Source: Pisaster brevispinus
Lineage: Eukaryota; Echinodermata; Asteroidea; Forcipulatida; Asteriidae
Direction of reading: 5' to 3'
DNA length: 64,000 nucleotides
Assembly: GCA_023634235.1 (NCBI GenBank)
Contig: JAMKCF010000008.1
Location: 19,745,000-19,808,999 of the forward strand
Both the position numbers and the translations under genes were made by a program. This document shows, piece after piece, positions 54,070-64,000 of the stretch. Position 1 is the stretch's first letter, and every line of letters starts with the position of its first letter. Under the pieces are notes generated by a model that saw only the letters and a program-made list of their open reading frames with translations, searched no databases and was not told the DNA's origin.

Positions 54070-57000
54070 TTATTTCCTACATTTTCTACATCTGTCATTG
54101 TGAGTGATGTTTCGGTCACAGGGAAGCTTCAAGCTGTGTTTACAAGTGAGAAATCTTTTCCACACCTTCAGCTTGCATCTGCACGGTGCGCCACACTTGT
54201 TCGTACATCGATGGTTACAGGCTAGGATTTTGTTACAAGTCACAGCGCAACGCATAGACGTGGTATCCCTGTAGCATGGAATTGTCACGGTGTGGTGACA
54301 GTTCGGTAGCGTTTTCTGTACGGAAACCTCACATCTAGCTGATATGCCCCTGTTAGTTTTACCCCTGGGGATCGGGAAGAATTGACTATGTGATCCAGGT
54401 CTGGGGCAAGGATCGCAACACTGATTTGGACACTGGTGCCCACACGCCAACTTGTTATCGCATTTCTTGTTGCACTTAAAGTGATGGACATTCAGAGAGC
54501 AGGGAACCTGTGCGATGTGTCCACAAGGCAGTGTTTTTTGAGCTTTCTTGTTGCAGCGGCTGCAAGGCTGATGACACCTGTTGGTACACGGATGGTCACA
54601 TGCCAGTAGCTTAGTGCAAGCAGCCTGACACCGCACCTCATCAACGTCTTGGTAACAAAGCATGTCTGCAGAATGCCCGCAGTCAGAAAGTCTTCTCTGC
54701 ACTCGCTCAAGACACTTTGTCGCAATTCTGGTCTTAGGCAACTTTCGTTTGTTATAATAAAGGAAGCTGTAAAGTTCATCTATTTCTGGGGTTGAACATG
54801 GCTCCCCACACTTATTGGGACAAGGGTGTCCACAAGGTAAAGTGGCCTCACATTTTTCTAAACAAAACGAGGAAAACGACTCCAGTGACCCCCAACGAAT
54901 TTCATTCTCCAAAGAACGAGACGACAACTTTTCTATGCAAATCTCGCCACACTTCTTTTGACATTTATGGCCACATTGTAACGTCTTCTCACACGGTTTT
55001 AAACAATCATCGTGTTTTGGTTCCTGACTGCAGCTCATAAATAATTCGTGTCCACATATTGGGAGTACCTTCAAGACACGTGTTTTACATACAGCTTCTG
55101 TAGGATCTTTACGGCATTCCATAGTGAGAGAATGGCCACAAGACAGTGTTTTCTTGACGTCAACTCTACAATTCGAAGTACGGGGTTGACTGCAATGCTT
55201 CACACACAAATGACCAACTTTCCATCTCTTCATGCATGGCACGGCACAACTTGCCGAGTTCAAACCATGATAAGACGACTTTTCTATACAAATCTCGCCA
55301 CACTTCTTTTGACATTTATGACCACATTGTAACGTCTTCTCACATGGTTTTGAACAGTTATCGTGTTTTGGTTCCTGACTGCACCTCATAAATAGTTCGT
55401 GTCCACATATTGGGAGTACCTTCATGACACGTGTTTTACATACAGCTTCTGTAGGATCTTGACAGCATTTCATAGTGAGAGAATGGCCACAAGGTAGTGT
55501 TTTCTTGACTTTAACTCTACAATGCAAAGTACAGGGTTGACTGCAAAACTTCTCACACGAATGGCCACATTCAAGTATCTCGGTGCATGGCACGATACAA
55601 GTTGTCGAGTCAAAATTGCAGCAGTAAACCACAATTTCATGGCCACAGTCGGGAAATATTTTTGTCACCTTTACGTTGCAAGGTCTACATTCATCATAGC
55701 ATTTCTTTGGGCAAGGATGCTCATTCCTGTCACAGTATTTGATGCACGGCTTTTTACACTTGTACACTTTATGATCGCGATCGTATGGGTGGCAGGGTAA
55801 CTCACAGACGCCGTGGCCACAAGGAAGTATGTACTCACATGGTACGCCACACCCTCCCTGCGGAACCTTGAATCTGAAGTCATTTGCCGAGGCAACTTCA
55901 GCCTGTTTGTCAGGGTGATTTTGGCAGACAAGTCGCAGTTTTGAGCCGATTTGGTTCCCAGCTTCAAGAGTGCCAATGATATCCTGCCAGATCTGTGCTT
56001 TCTTCAAGATGCTTGCGTTACCAATGCAATAGAAACCCATGCGAGCTCTGGACAACGCCACACATACACGGTTTGAAGTTTTCAGGAATCCGATGGAGCA
56101 CTCTGCGTTGCTTCGGACCAAAGACAAAAGTATGATGTCATTTTCTTCTCCCTGGAAATTGTCGACCACAGACACCCGAACTCCCTCGAAGGTTTCTTTG
56201 TCCATAATTTTCTTGAAGGTAAAGCGTTGTCCCAAGTACGTGGCCAGAATGGTGATCTGCGTGGGTTTGTATCCTTGATGCAACAAGTATCTACACAATT
56301 CAACAAGGACCTCGGCTTCATACTGGTTAGATTTGGTTTTGTTGTCATCGGCTAATCCATCTTCAAGCTGATTATGATCAATGAAAAACATGTTATGTGC
56401 CACTCCTTTGATCTCATCCAAACCCATCACAGATTCATCGTCATGAAGGTTCTTGTAAAAATGTTTTTTCATGAGTTTTGAGATTTCGGGACGCATACGA
56501 TGCTGACAGGACAGTGTTTGACAAGGCAAGCCATTGTTGATCATCCGTTCAAACAAAGAGGTATCCAAGTTAAAGACCTTGGCCAACCGATAGACGGTTG
56601 GGTTTGGCTTCAACTGTTGATGATCTCCGATCAGAATGAGATGCTGACATTTCGTAGTCAGGGCGGTGATGATATGAGCTTCAAGAACTTCAGCAGCCTC
56701 TTCCACTATCACGATTCGGGGACCAAGAAGCTGAAGCACTGATCGAAGCCTTGCTGCACCCGTTGTCGTCATTCCAATCACGCTTGCCTCTTCGAGAATC
56801 AGTACATCATCTTGATCGTTTGCACTTTTCATTCGCTTTGACAGCTTTTCATACTCCTGGCGATACTCGTCTAGTTTTTCTTCGTGTGCTTCGATATACC
56901 TTTTGGTCCAAAGCCTATACAGTCGCCACCGATCCCAAATCTTGAGAGGCCAAATACTTTTTACCTTATACACCTCTTCATCTGTCATACAATCTTGCTT

Positions 57001-59362
57001 TTGAAGTTCTGCGTGTGGTGTAGAGCACTGATTCTTCCCACATCGTTTGATGCACGTGGAGTCATAAGCTGCAATATTATCTGCTTCGGTCTGACTAGGT
57101 TGATCGATACACTGACCTAAGTCAATGCAACGTTCCTGTTGAACTCGGGACCCCTCGTCCTCAACATGGATTCGGTCTTCTCTAACTTGAGTTTGTCGCC
57201 ATTGAGAATTGACGCGTGGCTGTCTAGGAACATTAACAGTGGAATCAACCACATTCAGCCACCGCAAAAGGTTTGTTGTTGGGCCCGGTATGTTCTCACC
57301 CCTGATCCACGGCATGATGAGATCTCTGAAGTTCTCCTTACTCAAGTAGTCTTTGAGTTCATGAAAGCTGAGGATAACAGTTTTAGCCAGATTTAATTTT
57401 AATAGAGTGGTCTGTACTTTTTTTTCTGCTTGACGTAATTCTTGCTTTAGGTCGTCAACACGAACATTCTGTTGACGACGCCTGTGTGGTCTGTCCCGTC
57501 TTATTTGTGTGAGGTTTTTCGATTTTAGAACTTCGCTGCTACTGCGACCACCAACACGGATAACGTTCTCCTCTCCGAAGGCAACGATTCCTTCAAGAAA
57601 TTGGTCAAGGGCGTGGTTTGTTAAACATACAACAAGAATGGGTGAATTGTTGTGATCTTCCTCTTTATTTCTCAATAAAGCCCGGTACCTATCTGATATG
57701 GGTGAAGACTTTTTCCGGGGCTTATTGCGAAGAAGTATCTGGATAATCTTCAGCCCGATGTAAGTCTTCCCCGTTCCTGGTGGACCTTGGATGATGGCAA
57801 ACTCCTTCGTCAATGCTGCCCGCAAAGCTTCCTTCTGTGATTCGTCAAGATGTAGATTTTCAGCTGAGGGCCACATCATTGGCCGCAAAATCGGTACACT
57901 TGCAGTAGTTCGGCCTATATGGGTGGTAGTTGCTTTATATTGAACAGCATGTGCCCGTAAAGTGTATTGAGTGGTATGTTCTGTTGAACCATCAACAGAT
58001 GACTGGCGACCCGTAGCAAGTGAACCGAGATCATAAGTAATATAGTCATCATCTCCAAGGTACGCTGGCGGATTGACATCCGAGGAAATTTCAACAATAA
58101 ATTTCTTGAAAGGGAAAGTGCTTGGAGTCATCTGTTGTAGCCCCTGTAACATGTGGCGGCAGGCTTCAAAATATGCTGCTGATTCTGCCATGATAAAGGG
58201 ACCTCTGGGAGCAGTATTACCAATCTCACTAAGAAACCGGATCTCTACTTTGCCTTTCTGAAGACCCTCGATGCTTCGATTCTCTACCGTTGCGCATAAA
58301 ATATTCTGGAAGTCGTCTTTGGTGAGGCAGACGAAGGAGCCATATATCAAGCGCTTACTAGATTCCCATTGAACACGCTCAAGTCCACTCACATCGAACT
58401 GCAGTGTGTATACAAAGCCGCTGTTGGTCAACTTCCCCTTGTCTATAACTATTGCGTTTCTGTAGATCCGGATATCCTGCAGACGGTTGTTGGTGTCAGA
58501 GAGATATTCCGCAACTCCCTCCCGTAGAGGTGCTACAAAATCCTCTCTCAGCAATCGAAACTGCACGTCAAGATAATGCTCCACATTGTCATACTTTCCC
58601 TTTATGATGTTCTTTCGTAGGAATGGCCTTGTTGGCCTTCGAATCTCAGAACCGTCAGGAAATATGGGAATAGATCTAAAGTTATCTGGTGGTTGTCTCT
58701 CCCTGGCCTTCTCTCTTGTCGACTGCTGAGCCTTCTCCAATTGGGTGAAGATGTTGCTTAAATGCTGTACCTCCTTCATTAGGACACCCTGCGGATCAAA
58801 ATGCTCATCGCCTAACGCCACAGACGTCACTACTGTTTCTAGCAGAATCAAAACGACACCCACCTCTTCACAACCACTCGGTTTGTGCTGCAAGAACACT
58901 GAAACCACTTTGAGAACCAGTTCGACCTCAGATGCAAGAGTGTCGGTAGATTTACCACAGCCTTTTAAACCAATCACATACCTGGACATGTGCTTGCTAA
59001 GAAAGCTAGAAGAATCTACCATACTAAGTGCAATATTTAGGTCTTTCTTAACAGCTGCAACTGAATCTAATTCGCTTATACACGACAGAACCTTTAGCGT
59101 TAACATAAATACATCATCAGTAAGTTGATCTTGGCCCAACAAAGCTAGAAATTCATCCTTTCTACTCACAAACGTCTTCAGAATATCTGACGGATCCTCT
59201 TCAAGAAGACTCTGTAGTACATCCTCCGGAATCGGTGGTGCTGTTGTCTTGCACTTTGCGTGAGGTTTAGGTGGAGAAGTTAACGGATCTTGCTCAACTC
59301 CTGTTCCTTGCTTCCGGGTAACATTCGTACTCTCTTTAGCTGAGATCAAGGCTGAAGCATTA
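54070..59362 (-). CDS. ZNFX1: ZNFX1-like main exon: helicase and zinc fingers
   Basis: A single 5.3-kb exon carries the whole helicase and the zinc-finger array. The ATG at 59397 lies in the intron 35 bases upstream of the acceptor TTTATAACAG and is not used if splicing is as drawn; an unspliced form starting there would be possible. The C-terminus holds at least eight CxxxC-x(5-6)-CGHxCxxxC-type units. Two consecutive blocks of 117 residues are near copies (see the duplication entry). Confidence 0.93.
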
Positions 59363-59523
59363 CTGTTATAAACAAAGTATAAATATGACATTAACATTTT
59401 GTTAACACCATGCGAAGTGAGGGTTTCTCGTGGTACTTTTGCAAATGTTTCTATTCACAGACCCTCATCCTAAAAAAAACCCACAACAACACCCGGCCCG
59501 TGATAAACCATCTTTTAGGGCAC

Positions 59524-59571
<48 letters not shown>

Positions 59572-60315
59572 GGGAGAGGGGGAGAGAGGGGGGAGGGGGA
59601 GAGAGAGGGGGAGAGAAGGAAACTATAGGCATGCAGAAGACGGATGGCAAGATAAAATTACAGGGTTGGGTGGACTAGCTTTTAAAAGTTTGTCAAAACC
59701 AGACGACAGTCGAGAAACTAAAAGATGGAAAAAATTGGTTCCAAAGCAACGACAGCAGTGCTAGGACGACCTCCCTTTAGGGTAAATCGAGAGGAACAAA
59801 ACTTACCCTTCCTTGGGCTTCGGAAGGAGGTAGCCATTTGTTGGCTGCTTGGATCTGAACTTGTTTCCTCTACTGGAATTGCTTACATCGCTCGACCTGT
59901 GGATGCTGGAGGACTGCCCCTCGCTCTGCTGTGGTCTACTGTAAAAAAGTGCAGCCCGTCTTTGGTATCCACCTGGTTGTTGTTCAGATGACTTGTCTCC
60001 ACCTTCTTCTTTGTTCTTCGTTCCCTTACGGTCATCGTCGCGATGATAACCAGCGGCATGGATGGGTCTCTCGCGACCTGTTGATTCTTGTCGGGCCCAC
60101 CCCCTTCCAAGGTCAGTTCTTTGGGAATGTTTAATATCGGCCCCAGTTAAGTCTTCGTTGGAACTATGATGATGGAATCCTTTTCCTCTCGTCCGAATGG
60201 TGCCTCTTGTTTTTGGCCGAGCTCCACCAACCCTACCCTCTCTGTAGTCACGCTGGCTAGAGGCAAGATTGTGCGGGTTGTATCTGTAGGAGTCGTCCTT
60301 TAATGGGCTTGCCAT
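54070..60315 (-). CDS. ZNFX1: NFX1-type zinc finger helicase, ZNFX1-like
   Basis: An SF1 (Upf1-like) RNA helicase with an NFX1-type zinc-finger array. Known relatives are vertebrate ZNFX1, a dsRNA sensor at mitochondria, and nematode ZNFX-1 in small-RNA inheritance granules. Two coding exons: 59807-60315 and 54070-59362, joined at G|GT with AACAG acceptor, phase 2. Predicted 1933 aa, close to the human 1918. Residues 1-169 are disordered and rich in Arg, Gly, Ser and His. A helical N-terminal region follows. Walker A (GPPGTGKT) lies near 695-703, a DEAD-box-like VEEA near 1058, then GDHQQLKP, CQHRMRP, DNFQGEE and ALSRAR. From about 1314 to the end come Cys/His repeats (CGHxC...C type). The ATG is the first in frame after a CAG acceptor at 60318/60319, so a non-coding 5' exon lies upstream. 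All helicase motifs look intact. Confidence 0.95.
54929..55630 (-). repeat. 351-bp in-frame tandem duplication inside the zinc-finger array
   Basis: 54929-55279 and 55280 to about 55630 align with few differences (for example AAATCTCGCCACACTTCTTT in both, 351 bp apart). Each block encodes VKVLPICGHELFM-like, CEKTLQCGHKCQKKCGEIC and CRVxVKKTLxCGHSLTM segments. In the lower-coordinate (C-terminal) block, LECGHSC has become WKVGHLC and SQPCTLHC has become SQPRTSNC. Confidence 0.92.
59521..59625. repeat. (GA)n and G-rich purine tract
   Basis: About 105 bp in which the + strand is nearly all purine: some 18 GA units, a run of G, then GGGGAGAG blocks. It lies in the only intron of the ZNFX1-like coding region. 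Confidence 0.95.
59807..60315 (-). CDS. ZNFX1: ZNFX1-like exon with start codon, disordered N-terminus
   Basis: Encodes MASPLKDDSYRYNPHNLASS and about 150 further residues rich in Arg, Gly, Ser, Gln and His (for example RTRGKGFHHHSS). Low-complexity basic tails of this kind bind RNA or form condensates; that is inference. It ends phase 2 at GG|GTAAGT. Three bases before the ATG is an ATTTTTCAG acceptor, so the 5' UTR is split. Confidence 0.9.
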
Positions 60316-60494
60316 ATCCTGAAAAATAATGATATAACCAAATCATAGTAACCAGAATGAGTCAAAAGATTGCCCCACAACATTCTTTCACAATAAAGAA
60401 CATTATTTAGCGTCGAAACCAACCCCAGAATGGAATCAAGTTTTTGATATTCTGAATTCCAATATTTTAAAACTTCACCGCTCCCCTCCCCGAT

Positions 60495-60526
<32 letters not shown>

Positions 60527-60563
60527 GTCAACTAAAAAGAGCACATTAATGTTTCACCATGTA

Positions 60564-60700
60564 ATAGACTATGCAAGTCTCGCACGTATTTGAACATTGG
60601 GATCTGTTAAAACGCGTGAGAGTTGATTTCCTTCATAGAGAAATGTACGTGGGACCAAAGTATAGTCTCCAAAATTTGCGCGAGACTTGCCCGGACTATG
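60564..60700. mobile_element. MITE family B, copy 4
   Basis: ATAGACTATGCAAGTCTCGC at the left, GCGCGAGACTTGCCCGGACT at the right, with GTGGGACCAAAG inside. It lies about 250 bp upstream of the ZNFX1-like start codon. Confidence 0.88.
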
Positions 60701-62339
60701 CACATTGAACTCACTAAACAAATTGGTTATATTAACCCAACAGTGTTATAGTCAAGACCAGTTTACACAAAGGCCGAGACCAAATTTATATTGTATGGTC
60801 GTTTCATGTTACCCTGTGCGCAAACATTTTTACATAATGTATGTACGTGCTGCGTGAGTATGGGCCAACACAGGAAAAGCCTGTGTCATGGCCCGACCGC
60901 TTCTCTCTATGCTCGTACTAGCATAGTATATTTTGGCTCTTTTCCATGTTGGTAGGCCGTAGCACTATCTTGGGTCACAGGTCGTCGACATCCACTTTAA
61001 ATAACTGAGTTCGCCTATAGATTAGTTCTTAACATTGTATTACTTTAAAATTAAAGTAATTGACCTGGGTGTTTTCTAACATGTTATATGTTATTGTATT
61101 ACTCTGCTATCATGGGAAACAAAACAATTTTCTTAATAATAAATAAATAAATCGCGTAGTAATGTTTAGTGTGTGCTCTGGCCGGAATCAACGCCATTTC
61201 CGCTCAATTCTTTCTCTGGGTTGAAGGGCACCAGATCGCTGATTTTTATTTTGTGAGTGGTTGGCTGTTTGGTGATGGTGGTGCTCAGGGATATTTACAA
61301 GGGTATTTAATTGGATTGATTGAGTTGGATCAGACTAATAATATAGTAGACCGGTTAGCTTAACTTCCCTTAATTGGATCAATGGGATTTCTGTGATCAT
61401 TTTAGTAGGATATTATGTATGTAACTCGAGGGAGTTGAGGTCGAACTATTTTCAGAACCTCCTATTCATTATACTTATAGTACTTCCGTCAGCCAATGTG
61501 AACTTGCTTGGAAATAAATCCAAATCACCATTTTATGGTCCAAAATTGGTTTTGTTTTGACTTTCTTTGTTGAGTTAATTAATCTCTGTGAGTAGGCATC
61601 CAACTTCTAAAAAGTTAACGGACTACCACAACAGCACGGTTGAACCACCCTATACCCCTGTCCGCGACAATAAGAAAACCCTTTTAATAAGATAACCTTG
61701 ATTTATCTCGACTCTTTGAATAATAATGATCAATTGAAAGCATGATCGTTAGGAAGCAAACCTGACTCTCAAATCAGCCACAGATACCCAAGTGTGGTTC
61801 TATGTGTATCTTCCTTTCCAAAACCCTTGGATTGACATGTGTTTCAAATCTTGCGGTTCAAAACCATGTATAAGGTCCCTTTTTGGAAAGGTGCTGGCTC
61901 TCGAAAGAGCTGTTTTTGTTTTGTTATTTGTCCTAACCAACTTGCTTCAGGAGAGAGTCATCAGGCAGGGAATGTCATTAACAAACGAAGTGCTCTTCTT
62001 AAACCATGGGGCCTAAACTCCTCAAAAGGAAATTAATTTTGTTCACATAGTTGTGACACCAAGAATTCACTATCCGATCTCACCATGCGAGTCCCCCAAA
62101 TGTATACCATTTGAAGGTGCACAGCCCAATTTTTTTGCCGAATTGGCCCATAAATTTCGGTTGGAATCTTAAAAGTCCATTATATCAATGGTAATTGTCA
62201 AAACCCAGTACCCTTACTTGTTATTTTCCAACATATGCATGAAATAACAAATCTGTGAACATTCTGGCTAAATCGGTCGTCAGAGTTTCAAGAAAAAAAT
62301 GAAAAAGAAATCCTAATTTTTTTTATGACCGTGTGCACC

Positions 62340-62470
62340 TTTGATGCCTGAGAAACGTTCCTCAGCATTCAAATTTCGGGGTGAAAAAATGACCCCTTCC
62401 TCTCAGTAAACCACACTACCTTAAAGGAAGTCGTTTCTCACAATGTTTTAAACTATCAATAGCTCTCCAG
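62340..62470. repeat. Dispersed repeat shared with 29270-29425
   Basis: AAATTTCGGGGTGAAAAAAT, ACCACACTACCTTAAAGGAA and GTTTCTCACAATGTTTTA mark this copy. No coding capacity. Confidence 0.55.
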
Positions 62471-63410
62471 TGCTTTCTTTTCGGTTAGGTTTCTTGTCCT
62501 TCATGGAGTAACTACCAATGATGTAACCGCCCTTTAATTGGCCATTTGACGAGTTCAGAAAGGTATATCGTACCTTCCATAAGAGTCATTGCACAAAAAA
62601 TCCGTCAGCGATAACCTATGTTTATAGTGAAAAAAAAATGTCCACAAAATCCCTTATCTCATGACCGACCGACACAGTCAAAAAAAAAAAAAAATAAAAT
62701 AAATAAAAAAATCTCTTTTCGGTTGAACTTCTTCCCAACTAGGCCTACATGTGATTCCCCGTTGAAATAATCATGGTGGTCTTATGTTTTTACCATGAAA
62801 TAACACAAGTGGGAAAAGTCAAGCACAAATGTGGTCTTGTATTGACACAAAAGCAACTTTCACATTACAACCGGCAGGTTTCAGATACAGTACGTCACAC
62901 TGCACATTATTAACCTCGGTAAGTACTACAACATCTGCGACACGAAACGCGTGAACCAGTGATGACTGGCTTGAACTTTCAATAACAGACATACGCACTC
63001 CACATACATCCATAAATTTATTGCTATCTATGTGAGGACTTTCCTTTGTCCCTCTAACTTAACACTCTCCATAGACTTAGCGCACGAAAAAATGTGAGGA
63101 CACAAAAATACAAAGGATTCCAATGTGAGGACAGCATTGTCCCTTTTGTATTCCTTTGTTATACTGTCCCCACTCTTATGGTATTACCATTACATAGATG
63201 CAAATACACCAATGTATGGCTGGGTAGCTCTATATACAAGATTGGTTATTACATCGGCGGCAGGGGCATGGTATTAACAAGTGAATAGATGCGGTAATTC
63301 CACGTGCAATTTTCACGATAAATAGTCGGTCTCGTTTCGAGACCAGCCAACTGTTCGAGACCTCATTGGTCCTCATTAGGCTGACCAAGGAGTGAGACGT
63401 CCAAGAAGGG

Positions 63411-63466
63411 AGACCAAGACCAAGACCAAGACCAAGACCAAGACCAAGACCAAGACCAAACCCAAG
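63411..63466. repeat. (GACCAA)n hexanucleotide array
   Basis: Nine or so GACCAA units with one CCCAA variant. The reverse strand would read LGLG-type dipeptides, so the small reading frame over it is not a gene. Confidence 0.95.
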
Positions 63467-64000
63467 ACCAGTAGGAAGTGGTCTCAAGGGGGAGCCCGGT
63501 GGGGAGACCCGTACAACACTGATATTATTAATAGCATTTTACAAATAGTACTTTTAAAGATGATTTAATTGTAAAGCCATTACTAAGAAAAACAAATTTT
63601 TAACCAAGAGACTCCCATATTGTTCAATTGAACCGTTTATTCAATCAAGATCTAACCTCTTTATATTTATTAATGCATTTAGCTTTAGTTTCTTTTAATT
63701 TTTTTAATTGAATGGCCCCAAAATGGAGAAATTAAAAAAGCAAACCATTATGAAATCCACGTTCATCGATACATTCATCATAATATAATCTAAAAACTAC
63801 CGGACACCCGGATTCCGGGTGCCGGGGGGAACTGACTCATTCTGGATTAGGCTGCTCGTGGAAACTGGTTAAAAATGAAATGTTGACCAGATTCTGCGTA
63901 GGTTGATCTATAAAGGGTCATGCTGACACAGATTCCGGGTCATACTGATCCAGGAATGGGTCAACCCCCACGGGACCCGGGACCGGGACCGGGACCAATT

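Larger units (their letters stand above)
60319..64000. other. Upstream flank of ZNFX1 and right-end spacer
   Basis: Must contain the ZNFX1 promoter and 5' exon, which I could not place. Contents seen: an (AT)n run near 60510-60530, a family B element at 60564, a repeat shared with 29270 at 62340-62470, A-runs near 62680, a (GACCAA)n array at 63411 and short G/C-rich repeats (GGGACC, CCGGGT) near 63800-64000. No other gene is recognised. Confidence 0.55.

Noticed and set aside
54792..59128. Several + strand reading frames of 60-127 codons over the helicase gene
   Set aside because: They are antisense shadows of the large ZNFX1-like exon, with no domains and no splice logic.
59410..59764. Reading frames rich in Arg-Glu or Pro-Ser repeats
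   Set aside because: They are translations of the GA/purine tract and have no other content.
63230..63487. A protein with Gly-Leu dipeptide repeats
   Set aside because: It is a translation of the GACCAA array.
1..64000. CRISPR arrays, operons, phage or bacterial mobile elements
   Set aside because: The tandem repeats have no unique spacers of constant length, and the genes are spliced eukaryotic genes.

Overview
This window is nuclear DNA from a marine invertebrate animal. Three genes can be rebuilt exon by exon: a multi-SRCR receptor-like gene on the + strand, and importin-4 and a ZNFX1-type helicase on the - strand. All have spliceosomal introns, and the introns and spacers are packed with short inverted-repeat elements, tRNA-derived SINE-like sequences and truncated LINE ends. 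A four-SRCR type I membrane protein together with this repeat style suggests a deuterostome, most likely an echinoderm such as a sea star. That assignment is inference, not something the sequence proves.

Layout. 1-5216 is a 17-bp G-rich minisatellite followed by repeat-rich spacer with no convincing gene. 5217-15120 (+) is the SRCR gene in 8 coding exons: signal peptide, four SRCR domains, one membrane span and a short cytoplasmic tail, 623 aa. 15121-21524 is a repeat-filled spacer. 21525-48454 (-) is importin-4, complete, with 24 coding exons whose phases all match and a predicted protein of 1097 aa. 48455-54069 is spacer with foldback elements. 54070-60315 (-) is a ZNFX1-like SF1 helicase with an NFX1-type zinc-finger array, two coding exons and 1933 aa. 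60319-64000 is spacer with simple repeats.

The genes do not form an operon or an evident pathway. The SRCR protein would act at the cell surface, IPO4 in nuclear import of ribosomal proteins and histones, and ZNFX1 in RNA surveillance and antiviral sensing. IPO4 and ZNFX1 lie on the same strand about 5.6 kb apart, each with its own start, and nothing indicates co-transcription.

The points most worth a second look are a 351-bp in-frame tandem duplication in the ZNFX1 zinc-finger array, where one copy has lost zinc ligands; a near-perfect 254-bp foldback element with a tRNA-like loop; several families of TTAA-flanked and other MITE-like elements, some nested; a likely GC-AG intron in the SRCR gene; and a 34-bp exon fragment copied into the next intron beside a perfect 34-bp palindrome. 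I see no clearly new biological system. The novelty lies in these structural details.
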